DNA of 33,190 nucleotides, taken from Candidatus Uhrbacteria bacterium (GTDB taxonomy: Bacteria; Patescibacteriota; Patescibacteriia; UBA9934; GWF2-40-263). A program made the position numbers and the translations under genes. Under the pieces are notes generated by a model, which was given only the letters and a program-made list of their open reading frames with translations, searched no databases and was not told where the DNA came from. This document shows positions 7,142 through 13,510 of this stretch, piece after piece. The stretch is from positions 143,863-177,052 of the forward strand of contig JAERTI010000036.1 of assembly GCA_016844925.1 (NCBI GenBank), written 5' to 3'. The stretch's first letter is position 1. The number at the start of each line of letters is the position of its first letter.

Positions 7142-7498
7142 ATGGCCATTCTCAACCTGACCCAGCACAACACCAGCCCCGCTCAGGTGGAGGCCGGTGT
7201 GGTGGAGCCCGAGGACAAGCAGACCGTCAAGAACCTGCTGACCTTCGACGAGCTCCCCACTCAGGAGCTGCTGACGCAGCGTGCGAGCGCTCTGGCGCAG
7301 ATCGCCGTCGCGTCGGACTGCCAGGCCGTCATGATCGGCGGAGCGCCCTTCTTCATGGCGCCTCTCGAGCGCGCTCTGTGTGAGGCCGGGATCCGCCCGA
7401 TGTACGCGTTTTCGCTCCGGCGCAGCGTGGACCAGGCTCAGCCTGACGGTTCGGTGCGGAAGGTGGCGGTCTTCGACCACCTGGGGTTCGTGGGCTGA
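7142..7498 (+). CDS. Conserved hypothetical protein, NLTQH/GGAPFFMAPLE type
   Basis: 118-aa soluble protein. The start at 7142 is set by GGGAGGA 5 nt upstream; the longer frame from 6977 has no ribosome site. It begins MAILNLTQHNTSPAQVEAGVVEP, carries VMIGGAPFFMAPLERAL (about residues 63-80) and ends YAFSLRRSVDQ...VFDHLGFVG. I recall small phage, plasmid and bacterial hypothetical proteins with the same NLTQH...AGVVE...LLTF...IGGAP...YAFS...HLGF pattern, but no established function. The single alpha/beta domain is compact and without Cys clusters or membrane segments. It is the first protein gene after the large RNA and the only cassette product for which I recognise relatives. Confidence 0.85.
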   Translation: MAILNLTQHNTSPAQVEAGVVEPEDKQTVKNLLTFDELPTQELLTQRASALAQIAVASDCQAVMIGGAPFFMAPLERALCEAGIRPMYAFSLRRSVDQAQPDGSVRKVAVFDHLGFVG

Positions 7499-7728
7499 TT
7501 CGAGCCCATACTTGCGCCGCAACGGCGCTCTGGGGATCTCACGCAAAACTGGGGTCCTTTACCGCATAGCACCATGGGGTGCGCTATGCTGATAGGAAAC
7601 ATGTATGTATACACTTGCTTATATCAGTTGATCAATTCTCATGTTTGGTCTCGTCCTTGCGGCGTGACACATGTGAGCTCACGAACGGGGTGATCTCGTG
7701 GTGAGCTCATATCAACAAAGGGGGAGTG
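7499..7728 (+). other. Intergenic hairpins between the first two cassette genes
   Basis: No gene is present. Perfect 6-bp hairpin GCGCCG-CAA-CGGCGC at 7514-7528; a longer interrupted stem around GCATAGC/GCTATGC (about 7564-7589); and TGAGCTCAC paired with GTGAGCTCA (about 7673-7708). A T/A-rich stretch near 7605-7640 contains TATACA- and TATATC-like boxes that could serve as a weak promoter. None of the hairpins is followed by a T-run. Confidence 0.5.
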
Positions 7729-8106
7729 ATGGCTTGCAATGTTACTGAGGGTGTTTTGGACGCGGCTCTCTTGTTTGTGAAACAGGATTGGCGCGAGTGG
7801 AATCTGGAAGACGGTGAGGCTTGGTCCATCATCGACGACTTGGTTGCTGCCCTGAACGTTGGATTGCCCGGCGGTATCAGTGTGCATGAACCAATCTATG
7901 AGAGCTGTCACTGGATCAGGTTTTATTGCCCTGAACATGACCTGGTCAGCGCGAAGATTGATGAGCTTCCGGAAGGACTCAGATCGCGCGTGGATCGACT
8001 TCTTCAGGCAATGATTGCAGAAGGGGTTCCGGATACCAGTCAAGAGCTGTTTGAGTGGGAGGACCGATGGATTGACGAGTGGGCAGACGACTCCGATCAG
8101 GAGTAG
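7729..8106 (+). CDS. Hypothetical acidic protein, 125 aa
   Basis: The ATG at 7729 follows AAAGGGGGAGTG, a purine-rich ribosome site; the GTG at 7726 is an alternative start. The protein is acidic and Trp-rich (WREWNLEDGEAWSIIDDLV near residue 20, ending ELFEWEDRWIDEWADDSDQE). No signal peptide, membrane segment or Cys motif is seen and I recognise no family. GC-rich codon use matches the other cassette genes and differs from the flanking core genes. A two-hairpin element starts 14 bp after the stop. Confidence 0.7.
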   Translation: MACNVTEGVLDAALLFVKQDWREWNLEDGEAWSIIDDLVAALNVGLPGGISVHEPIYESCHWIRFYCPEHDLVSAKIDELPEGLRSRVDRLLQAMIAEGVPDTSQELFEWEDRWIDEWADDSDQE

Positions 8107-8119
8107 AAAGGAGGAAACG

Positions 8120-8180
8120 GTCGAGTGAAATACCTCGACATTCCAATTAGCTATTTCACTGTGCGAAGTGGCTTGAGGAA
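8120..8180 (+). repeat. Two-hairpin intercistronic element, copy 1
   Basis: Hairpin a: GTCGAG 8120-8125/CTCGAC 8134-8139. Hairpin b starts after one base: TTCC 8141-8144/GGAA 8177-8180 with an inner AGCTATTTC/GAAGTGGCT stem. The preceding AAACGGTCGAGT is nearly identical to AAACGGCCGAGT in the copy at 9225. A further small hairpin TGTC-ATCA-GACA lies at about 8197-8208. Confidence 0.7.
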
Positions 8181-8245
8181 GATGGTTTCAGACCGGTGTC
8201 ATCAGACATCTAACTGAGTCCATGTTTCTAAAGGGAGGAAAAGAA

Positions 8246-8422
8246 ATGGCGGCACTCACCAACAGCTACGGCGGTATCCGTCGGGGGCGCGTGTGGTTCA
8301 CCACCAGCCCTGAGCAGCTCAAGCTCGAATCGGAGAAGAAGACGCCCAAGTACGACACGACCGTCGTGGTGAGGCGCCGTCGGAGCAGGAGGGACCAGAG
8401 GGTTCGGCCTACCGGCGACTAG
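8246..8422 (+). CDS. Hypothetical small basic protein, 58 aa
   Basis: The ATG at 8246 is 7 nt after GGGAGG. The alternative ATG at 8222 lies before this ribosome site and is unlikely. The C-terminal half is very basic (VVVRRRRSRRDQRVRPTGD), suggesting nucleic-acid binding, while the N-terminal half (AALTNSYGGIRRGRVWFTTSPEQLK) has no motif I know. Given its place among cassette genes separated by RNA hairpins, an RNA-binding role is a reasonable but untested idea. The next gene starts after another two-hairpin element. Confidence 0.7.
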   Translation: MAALTNSYGGIRRGRVWFTTSPEQLKLESEKKTPKYDTTVVVRRRRSRRDQRVRPTGD

Positions 8423-8452
8423 AGGCAGTGAAGGACTTCGTGTCTGGAAGGG

Positions 8453-8517
8453 CCTCGACGCAACGTCTGGGGTACCTTTCAAAGGGTTCGATCTCATCGA
8501 ATGTTTTGAAAGGTATC
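8453..8517 (+). repeat. Two-hairpin intercistronic element, copy 2
   Basis: Hairpin a is short: CTCGACG-CAA-CGTCTGGG with one bulge. Hairpin b is long: GGTACCTTTCAAA 8471-8483 pairs with TTTGAAAGGTATC 8505-8517, with an inner TTCGAT/ATCGAA. The architecture matches the other copies (short stem, then a long stem) but the sequence does not, as expected if structure is conserved. Confidence 0.65.
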
Positions 8518-8535
8518 AAGCAACAGGAGAGCCTT

Positions 8536-8817
8536 ATGTCCTTTCTCATCAACCTCTTTGCCGCGGCGATGGGCGCCGTGGTGATGGCGCCTCTGGCGCT
8601 GACTGGCATCGCGTTGGCCACTGTGGTCGTCATGATCGGCGCGGTCGCGGTGTTGCGGCAGCCCGAGGAGCCCAAGGTGCTCTCCCGGCGTGTCATGACC
8701 CAGCGTCAGATCGCCGAGCGTCGCCGGGCCACCAAGTGCCGCATCGCTGAGCGCCGGGCCCTGGCCCAACGCCACATCGCCGAGCGCCGTCGACTGGCAC
8801 AGCTGCACATCGGCTAG
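8536..8817 (+). CDS. Membrane-anchored basic repeat protein, 93 aa
   Basis: The ATG at 8536 is preceded by CAGGAGAG. Residues 1-40 form a strongly hydrophobic region, either two short membrane helices or one long hairpin (MSFLINLFAAAMGAVVM, then LALTGIALATVVVMIGAVAVL). After a short PEEPK linker comes an 11-residue repeat, three full copies and one partial: QRQIAERRRAT, KCRIAERRALA, QRHIAERRRLA, QLHIG. The repeats should form a strongly basic amphipathic helix facing the cytoplasm. I recognise no family. A positively charged tail next to the membrane could tether nucleic acid, for example the RNA encoded upstream; that is inference. Confidence 0.75.
   Translation: MSFLINLFAAAMGAVVMAPLALTGIALATVVVMIGAVAVLRQPEEPKVLSRRVMTQRQIAERRRATKCRIAERRALAQRHIAERRRLAQLHIG
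8701..8814 (+). repeat. 33-bp in-frame tandem repeats in the 93-aa gene
   Basis: Units at 8701-8733, 8734-8766, 8767-8799 and a partial 8800-8814, each encoding the core IAERR. The period keeps the reading frame, and the third-position differences between units suggest an old duplication. Confidence 0.88.
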
Positions 8818-8847
8818 CCCGAGCCGTTGTCCGTTGACGCACGCCGC

Positions 8848-8884
8848 GACCCCCGGCCCGCTACGATGCGGTGTCCGGGGGTTC
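8848..8884 (+). repeat. Shared hairpin, copy 2 (between cassette genes)
   Basis: GACCCCCGG pairs with CCGGGGGTTC around CCCGCTACGATGCGGTGT. It is related to 5729-5761 in both sequence and pairing. It is followed by CTTGT and seven A rather than T, so it is not a plus-strand terminator. Confidence 0.75.
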
Positions 8885-8909
8885 CTTGTAAAAAAAGAAA
8901 AGACACTAA

Positions 8910-9185
8910 GTGTCAGAAAGGGATGCATTGCATAAGTGTACGTCCGTGGCGTTCGACCCGAACGCTGAGCTCGAGATGATGCTCGTGGATGAGAGCGAGC
9001 AGACCATCGAGTTGTCACGTTGTGAGATTTGCCTCGTTGAGGTGGTCAAGGCTCAGTGTTCATGCTGGGAGGATTTCCTGCGGGAGGTTGTCTGGGCCGA
9101 GGCATGGGAGGCGGCAGAGGATCTGCTTTGGCAGATGTACTGTGAAGATCTCGACGCGTTTCATGATCTCTACTGGGAGGCCTAG
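8910..9185 (+). CDS. Hypothetical acidic protein with C-x2-C-x9-C-x-C, 91 aa
   Basis: The frame opens with a GTG at 8910 (MSERDALHK...) and has no clear Shine-Dalgarno site, unlike its neighbours; a GTG at 8949 is an alternative start. It is acidic and Trp-rich (CWEDFLREVVWAEAWEAAEDLLW). Cysteines at residues 38, 41, 50 and 52 (CEICLVEVVKAQCSC) could bind one metal ion, but I recognise no zinc-finger family. A GACAC-TAA-GTGTC hairpin covers the GTG, so the start may be occluded. Composition resembles the 7729 and 9337 products. Confidence 0.55.
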   Translation: MSERDALHKCTSVAFDPNAELEMMLVDESEQTIELSRCEICLVEVVKAQCSCWEDFLREVVWAEAWEAAEDLLWQMYCEDLDAFHDLYWEA

Positions 9186-9224
9186 CCTTCAGGTGCGTGT
9201 GCCTACCATACGCAGGGGGAAACG

Positions 9225-9286
9225 GCCGAGTACTACGCGCTCGGCACGCTCCAGATGTAGATGAGAGATCGTCTGCATCTGGAGCG
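9225..9286 (+). repeat. Two-hairpin intercistronic element, copy 3
   Basis: Hairpin a: GCCGAG 9225-9230/CTCGGC 9240-9245. Hairpin b begins at 9247: CGCTCCAGATG...AGA pairs with TCTGCATCTGGAGCG (to 9286). A smaller stem TGCGT/ACGCA lies just before (about 9194-9214). The CTCGGCACGCTCCA junction is close to CTCGCCACGCTCCA in copy 4. Confidence 0.85.
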
Positions 9287-9336
9287 ATGGATTGAATGAT
9301 CGTCTATTGCACACGTATTACATCTGGGAGGATACG

Positions 9337-10077
9337 ATGGCGATGTTCAGAACGGCTGACTACCATGGGCTCACTCTGACCGGTACCGACGAGACTCGCT
9401 TGGCGGGTGTTGATGGTCTGGTGACGGTGGGATGGAACTTTTACCAGCTCTTGCAGCTGACGGAGGAGGTGACGCCCGAGGTGCCCGAAGGTCTGGAGGA
9501 TTGGGAGTACGATGGCGGTCACTACGATCCGTACTCGGTACTTCTCAAGCAGCCCGTCTTGCTCAAGCCTGAGTGGATGACGGACAGCTGTGAGGACCTC
9601 TGCCTCGCCGCCACTGAGCTGTTGCTGGATCCCAACGTGGTTCAGGCGGCGCAGGATGCTTCTCTGGCTGACAACCTTGCTGTCAGCCAGGAGGTCTCGA
9701 GGGACTACCGTCGCATTCAGAGGCAGAGAGATCTGACTCCGGATGAGCAGGTGAAGTTCGATCGAGCAGAAGTGTTCCTCAAGGTGACTTGGGGGCTTCT
9801 GGAGCTGCGTGTGCTATTGGCACGACTGGCCAAGCTCCTCACGTGTCCGGCGCTCGACGAGCGTTTGGCGCAGGTGGACGACCAGTACTCGGAAACCGGA
9901 AGGCTTCTCGTGGGCGTGCTCGACGAGTTCGAGCTCATGCAGAAACTTCTGGCCATCCGGTCGCCCGCTTCCGGCAAGATGTCCGGATGGGAGACCTTGG
10001 AGGGGTTCGAGGATGTCCTCGATCTGAGTCAGTGGTGGGGATCCTTCGCGGTGCACGAGGAGGACGGAGATTGGTGA
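9337..10077 (+). CDS. Hypothetical protein, 246 aa
   Basis: The ATG at 9337 lies 5 nt after GGGAGG; the in-frame ATG at 9292 falls within the region after the hairpins and lacks a site. It is the largest cassette product: acidic, soluble and mainly helical. The N-terminal part (MAMFRTADYHGLTLTGTDETRLAGVDGLVTVGWNF...) looks like a small beta-rich segment. Residues 125-225 are predicted helical (YRRIQRQRDLTPDEQVKFDRAE, then a leucine-rich LLELRVLLARLAKLL). No catalytic motif, Cys cluster or membrane segment is seen, and I recognise no family. It shares the WDLE/EWE-rich acidic style of its neighbours. Confidence 0.8.
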   Translation: MAMFRTADYHGLTLTGTDETRLAGVDGLVTVGWNFYQLLQLTEEVTPEVPEGLEDWEYDGGHYDPYSVLLKQPVLLKPEWMTDSCEDLCLAATELLLDPNVVQAAQDASLADNLAVSQEVSRDYRRIQRQRDLTPDEQVKFDRAEVFLKVTWGLLELRVLLARLAKLLTCPALDERLAQVDDQYSETGRLLVGVLDEFELMQKLLAIRSPASGKMSGWETLEGFEDVLDLSQWWGSFAVHEEDGDW

Positions 10078-10119
10078 TTCCCAGCGGAATCAACGGGGGG
10101 CCTAACCAGCCCTCGGGGG

Positions 10120-10170
10120 GCTACCTGCCCGACAGGTAGCAAAAAAGACGGTTGGGGAGTATATTCCCAA
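10120..10170 (+). other. Two hairpins after the 246-aa gene
   Basis: CTACCTG-CCCGA-CAGGTAG (about 10120-10138) is followed by a run of six A, then GTTGGG/CCCAAC (about 10150-10170). Neither has a T-tract, so termination on the plus strand is not expected. Confidence 0.55.
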
Positions 10171-10173
10171 CAT

Positions 10174-10236
10174 GGCGAGCAGTACGTACTCGCCACGCTC
10201 CAAGTGACCATGATTCGTTTGTGGTTACCTGGAGCG
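10174..10236 (+). repeat. Two-hairpin intercistronic element, copy 4
   Basis: Hairpin a: GGCGAG 10174-10179/CTCGCC 10189-10194. Hairpin b: CGCTCCA-A-GTGACCA 10196-10210 pairs with TGGTTAC-C-TGGAGCG (to 10236). The next gene's Shine-Dalgarno site follows about 10 nt later. Confidence 0.85.
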
Positions 10237-10257
10237 CACACAATAAGGAGGATGCGC

Positions 10258-10851
10258 ATGGATATTCGGTTGGTTGGAATGGACCACTGCGACGGGATGG
10301 AGTCAGTCACGATCTGTGACGGTCATCAGCACAGGTACGTGATGTTGGCCATGCGTTGGCCGCCTATTTCGGATGATTGTCCCTACGCGGACCACTCGCC
10401 GGAGGCTCGTGAGAGGCGGAAGTTCTACGAGACGCCCGGGATGGGTTGGCGTACTCGGCCTTGCCACGGTTCGTGCCAGCAGTTCACGGACATTGCGCCG
10501 GAGCTCTTGGCGAAGCTGGAGAAGGTTCGCTGCGAGACCATGGAGTTTCGTGGCAAGTTGCTCCCCACGGGAGTGCTGGTGTCCGAGGAAGTCGAGGCAC
10601 TGCTGCAAGGGCCGCTCATGGCGGTCGAGGTCGGTACGAGCTACGGCAAGCGCAGTAGCCAGTCGACCCACTGGTTGCTCGAGGATGGGCGCGTGCTGCG
10701 CCTGGAGACGGACTTCGAGTGGGCAGCGGAAGATCCGACGCTGTATCAGAGGCACGAGCTGACGATCAGAGAGGAGGATTGGCATCTTGAGCGTCTTGAT
10801 GACGCTGGGATCCACGAGCAGGTGCGCATTGCCCTGCGTCAGGAGGCGTAA
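10258..10851 (+). CDS. Hypothetical protein, 197 aa
   Basis: The ATG at 10258 is 6 nt after AAGGAGG; the upstream ATG at 10204 lies inside a hairpin. The protein begins MDIRLVGMDHCDGMESVTICDGHQHRYVML and contains CPYADHS, PCHGSCQQF and a helical middle. The C-terminal part resembles a small beta-rich domain (HWLLEDGRVLRLETDFEWA). Six Cys occur but not in a spacing I can assign to a known metal site. No signal peptide or membrane segment is present. Function is unknown; GC-rich codon use matches the cassette genes. Confidence 0.78.
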   Translation: MDIRLVGMDHCDGMESVTICDGHQHRYVMLAMRWPPISDDCPYADHSPEARERRKFYETPGMGWRTRPCHGSCQQFTDIAPELLAKLEKVRCETMEFRGKLLPTGVLVSEEVEALLQGPLMAVEVGTSYGKRSSQSTHWLLEDGRVLRLETDFEWAAEDPTLYQRHELTIREEDWHLERLDDAGIHEQVRIALRQEA

Positions 10852-10867
10852 GCCTCACGACACGCCG

Positions 10868-10930
10868 CCGAGCGACCGCTTCGCTCGGCTCGCTCTAATT
10901 GGCTATGAAGATTCGTTGCTAGCTAGAGTG
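10868..10930 (+). repeat. Two-hairpin intercistronic element, copy 5
   Basis: Hairpin a: CCGAGCGA 10868-10875 pairs perfectly with TCGCTCGG 10881-10888. Hairpin b: CTCTA...GGC pairs imperfectly with GCTAGCTAGAG (about 10892-10928). The stretch TCGCTCGGCTCGCTCT (10881-10896) is identical in copy 6. Confidence 0.8.
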
Positions 10931-11016
10931 AAAAGAGAACAGAGGTGGCAGGGTTGCTTATTTACCCCAGGAATGATAGTTCTGGAGTTACCTGGCAATC
11001 GTGCCGAGGAGGAAGG

Positions 11017-11538
11017 ATGGTTTTTGCTGAACGCGCACAGGGTGTGTTCGAGGCGTTGGTCGAACAGTCGGCCGAGGCCGGAGATCTCGCTGAGGTGCTG
11101 CGTCTGGGCCATGTGCTGAGGCTGGGAGATCCCCAGACGGCTGAAGTGGATCGAGCTGAGGCCGTGGTGCAGATCCACAGCTGGGAGATCGAAGATGAGT
11201 GGGATCTCGAGCGCAAGGCAACAGACGTCGTGGCACAGCTGTTCATCGACTTCAACAAGCTCGATGGCAAGATGATGCTCGACGACGATGCCTGGTGGAA
11301 CCGGTTGTGTGAACTGCTCGAGCTCCGCGATGACCTCGCGTCGATGAACGAGGTATTCACGCACTTCGATAGCCCGGACCGTTTCACGCGTTTGATCGCG
11401 TGCCTGGACAGTGTCTGGAGCGAGTGGCTCCGGTCCTTGCCTGTCCTCCCCGAGGTCACCAGCGACCGGCTTGTGCTGACGCGCCTGCGTCAGGGGACCG
11501 CCTGGTGGGTTGGGCCCGCTAGGCAGGACCGCGGCTAA
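11017..11538 (+). CDS. Hypothetical acidic protein, 173 aa
   Basis: The ATG at 11017 follows GAGGAGGAAGG. The longer frame from 10945 crosses the post-hairpin region without a ribosome site. The product is helical and acidic (ERAQGVFEALVEQSAEAGDLAEVLRL, HSWEIEDEWDLERKATDVVAQLF, WWNRLCELLELRDDLASM), soluble, without recognised motifs. It is the last cassette gene, followed by a final two-hairpin element and the only strong plus-strand terminator of the island. Confidence 0.78.
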   Translation: MVFAERAQGVFEALVEQSAEAGDLAEVLRLGHVLRLGDPQTAEVDRAEAVVQIHSWEIEDEWDLERKATDVVAQLFIDFNKLDGKMMLDDDAWWNRLCELLELRDDLASMNEVFTHFDSPDRFTRLIACLDSVWSEWLRSLPVLPEVTSDRLVLTRLRQGTAWWVGPARQDRG

Positions 11539-11553
11539 GTACTCTACGCTGCT

Positions 11554-11615
11554 GAGCGACCAGCTGTCGCTCGGCTCGCTCTCAATGTTGGTGATGAATT
11601 CATCGGTATTGAGCG
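11554..11615 (+). repeat. Two-hairpin intercistronic element, copy 6
   Basis: Hairpin a: GAGCGAC 11554-11560/GTCGCTC 11566-11572. Hairpin b: CGCTCTCAATGTTGGTGATGAATTCATCGGTATTGAGCG region (11577-11615), with CTCAAT/ATTGAG and GATGAATTCATC at the tip. It shares a 16-nt identical block with copy 5 and lies after the last gene, so the element follows genes rather than only preceding them. Confidence 0.85.
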
Positions 11616-11620
11616 CGCAT

Positions 11621-11643
11621 AACACAGCTCAGCTGTGTTTTTT
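11621..11643 (+). terminator. Intrinsic terminator at the end of the cassette array
   Basis: AACACAGCT pairs with AGCTGTGTT and runs into seven or more T. I see no comparable hairpin plus T-run on the plus strand since about 4.12 kb. Confidence 0.85.
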
Positions 11644-11649
11644 TGTTCC

Positions 11650-11658
11650 TGCTATACT
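11650..11658 (+). promoter_or_regulatory. Extended -10 promoter of the DHH gene
   Basis: TG-C-TATACT ends 9 nt before the ATG at 11668. No Shine-Dalgarno site lies between, which predicts a near-leaderless mRNA. Confidence 0.65.
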
Positions 11659-11667
11659 ACAAGTGTT

Positions 11668-12531
11668 ATGAAATACAACGATACGGTTCTCATCGTTCCG
11701 CCAAATGATGCCGAGGCGATGATGATCAAGATGCTTGCAGACAAGATGGGGCTTCCGGTGATTGCTTCCAAGCAGCTCCATGGTGCATCGCTCGATAAGG
11801 GGCATGATTATGTCGCTGCGGTAAAAGAGGGTGGTTACAAGCGAGTCATCATTATTGAAATGCCGGGGGAAAAGTCCGAGGCACGCTTGCGCAAGATGGG
11901 CGTGCGGCTGGATATTATCGATCATCACCATTACACAGGTTTGGATCGCGCTCATGGTCCCGATGGCAAGATCCTCATGAGCTCTCTTGAGCAGTTTCTA
12001 GACATGTTTAAGATTACAGATCGTCAGCTTAAGGGTTGGGGACTGGATCCGCTTATGGTTCGGGGAATCGGGATTCAGGATCGAGGGTATATTTGGGCAT
12101 TACAAGATGAGGGTTACACGAAGTCACAGATTAAGGAGGTGATGGACTACGCAGACACGCTGACCGCCCATCTTCACAATCCAAAGACTGAGGGGCGCAA
12201 GATGAAGCTGGCACAGGCGGCCTGGGAACGTCGAAAAGAATGGGAGGAGTTTTATGTCGTAACCACTCGCGCTAACCTGCAGCTACGTCCACGTCTCTCT
12301 CGTATCGTGGCTGAAGAAATGGGGAAGCCTACAGCGCTGATCATCGTCGAGCATGGTCGCGGCCTTATCTATGTACAAGAATCGCCGTATGCTCTACATT
12401 TGTTTGAACGATTTGGCGGATTCACCTTTGGGCTGGATCGTAACTGGGGACATAAGAATGTACCCGGTCAGAAAAAGATAACTCTTCGCGATGTAAAACA
12501 CGCGATTAATACTGTGAGACATCATTCATAA
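11668..12531 (+). CDS. DHH-family phosphoesterase-like protein
   Basis: 287 aa from the ATG at 11668, chosen because it lies 9 nt after TGCTATACT; the longer frame from 11635 starts inside the terminator. An IDHHHYTGLDR segment (about residues 92-102) is the DHH signature of RecJ/NrnA/GdpP-type phosphoesterases, and an early acidic region (PPNDAEAMM) plus GIGIQDRGYIW are further candidate metal or active-site regions. The C-terminal GGFTFGLDRNWGH takes the place of a DHHA1 GGH-like substrate site. The substrate (oligonucleotide or cyclic dinucleotide) cannot be decided, and family-typical N-terminal residues look altered, so it may be divergent. The next gene starts 3 nt after the stop. Confidence 0.75.
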   Translation: MKYNDTVLIVPPNDAEAMMIKMLADKMGLPVIASKQLHGASLDKGHDYVAAVKEGGYKRVIIIEMPGEKSEARLRKMGVRLDIIDHHHYTGLDRAHGPDGKILMSSLEQFLDMFKITDRQLKGWGLDPLMVRGIGIQDRGYIWALQDEGYTKSQIKEVMDYADTLTAHLHNPKTEGRKMKLAQAAWERRKEWEEFYVVTTRANLQLRPRLSRIVAEEMGKPTALIIVEHGRGLIYVQESPYALHLFERFGGFTFGLDRNWGHKNVPGQKKITLRDVKHAINTVRHHS

Positions 12532-12534
12532 TCT

Positions 12535-13503
12535 ATGGACCCTCTTATAGGACTGTCCCTGTTCATCCTCATTGCCCTTTCAGGGCTCTTCTCCGGATTG
12601 ACGCTGGGACTCTATTCAATCGATAAAACAGAACTAGAACGTAAAACCGAGCTTGGTGACAAACAAGCAGCGCGCGTTTTGCGTGTACGCAGCCGAGGAA
12701 ACCTTCTCCTTGTGAGCCTGCTTTTGGGTAACGTCGCAGTGAATGCGGCGATTTCTATTATTTTAGGAAACGTTGCTTCAGGTGTAACAGCCGGTCTGAT
12801 TGCCACGGGACTCATTGTGGTATTCGGTGAGATTATCCCGCAGGCGTCTTGTGCGCGTTATGCTATGCAGGTGGGGTATCACACGGCGTGGATTGTTGAG
12901 TTCATCATGGTTCTTCTTTATCCGATCGCCAAGCCGATCGCCTGGTCGCTCGATAAGATTCTCGGAGAAGAACTCAGAACAATCTGGACCAAGCGAGAGC
13001 TCGAGCACATCATCCGTATGCATGAGGATGATCCACGTAGTGATGTGGACGAGGATGAGGAACGCATTTTGCTCGGCGCACTGACATACTCTGACAAGAA
13101 GGTGGAGGAAGTGATGACGCCGCGTAAAGAAGTGTACGAGCTCCAGAAAAAATCCCTGCTCGATCAAAAGCAGCTTTATGAAATCCGCGAACGTGGGTTC
13201 ACACGTATTCCTGTGTACGCCAAAGACATTAACGATATCATCGGTGTGCTCTACGCAAAGGACCTCATTGGTATCGATCCTGATGATAAGGAGAGCATTG
13301 AAAAGATGATGCGTACGAGCGAGCTCATTCGTGTATCACGTCGTAGAAAGCTCGATAGCTTGCTCAACATGATGATCAAGCGAAGGGCTCACATGGCGGT
13401 GGTGACGGAGAAGTCCGGAAAGTTCGTGGGGATCGTGACGATGGAGGATGTGGTAGAAGAGATTATCGGTCGAGAGATTATTGATGAGGATGATGTGGAA
13501 TAA
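12535..13503 (+). CDS. CNNM/CorC-like transporter: DUF21 membrane domain plus CBS pair
   Basis: 322 aa. Residues 1-140 are a DUF21 (CNNM) domain with about three to four membrane helices (LIGLSLFILIALSGLFSGLTLGL, VSLLLGNVAVNAAISIILG, TAGLIATGLIVVFGEIIPQ). The GEIIPQ motif is characteristic. Residues about 185-310 hold two CBS motifs (VMTPRKEVYEL and RAHMAVVTEKSGKFVGIVTMEDVVEEIIG). Proteins of this class act in Mg2+/Co2+ efflux or membrane ion homeostasis, and older annotation calls them haemolysins. The usual C-terminal CorC_HlyC domain is missing, giving the short CNNM form. It follows the DHH gene by 3 nt (operon) and ends in a terminator. Confidence 0.9.
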   Translation: MDPLIGLSLFILIALSGLFSGLTLGLYSIDKTELERKTELGDKQAARVLRVRSRGNLLLVSLLLGNVAVNAAISIILGNVASGVTAGLIATGLIVVFGEIIPQASCARYAMQVGYHTAWIVEFIMVLLYPIAKPIAWSLDKILGEELRTIWTKRELEHIIRMHEDDPRSDVDEDEERILLGALTYSDKKVEEVMTPRKEVYELQKKSLLDQKQLYEIRERGFTRIPVYAKDINDIIGVLYAKDLIGIDPDDKESIEKMMRTSELIRVSRRRKLDSLLNMMIKRRAHMAVVTEKSGKFVGIVTMEDVVEEIIGREIIDEDDVE

Positions 13504-13510
13504 CTGTTCA

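Noticed and set aside
6225-7546. Minus-strand open frames of 221 and 253 codons over the large RNA and the 7142 gene
   Set aside because: Low-complexity Arg/Ser/His-rich translations, no ribosome sites, and the 253-codon frame is antisense to a well-supported gene.
10120-10145. Terminator after the 246-aa gene
   Set aside because: The hairpin is followed by six A, not T, on the plus strand, and there is no minus-strand gene it could serve.
8120-11615. Integron attC array
   Set aside because: Genes with intervening hairpins resemble cassettes, but the canonical GTTRRRY/RYYYAAC core sites and an integrase are absent in the window.
8120-11615. CRISPR array
   Set aside because: The repeated elements are intergenic, diverged and separated by whole genes; no regular spacers and no cas genes.
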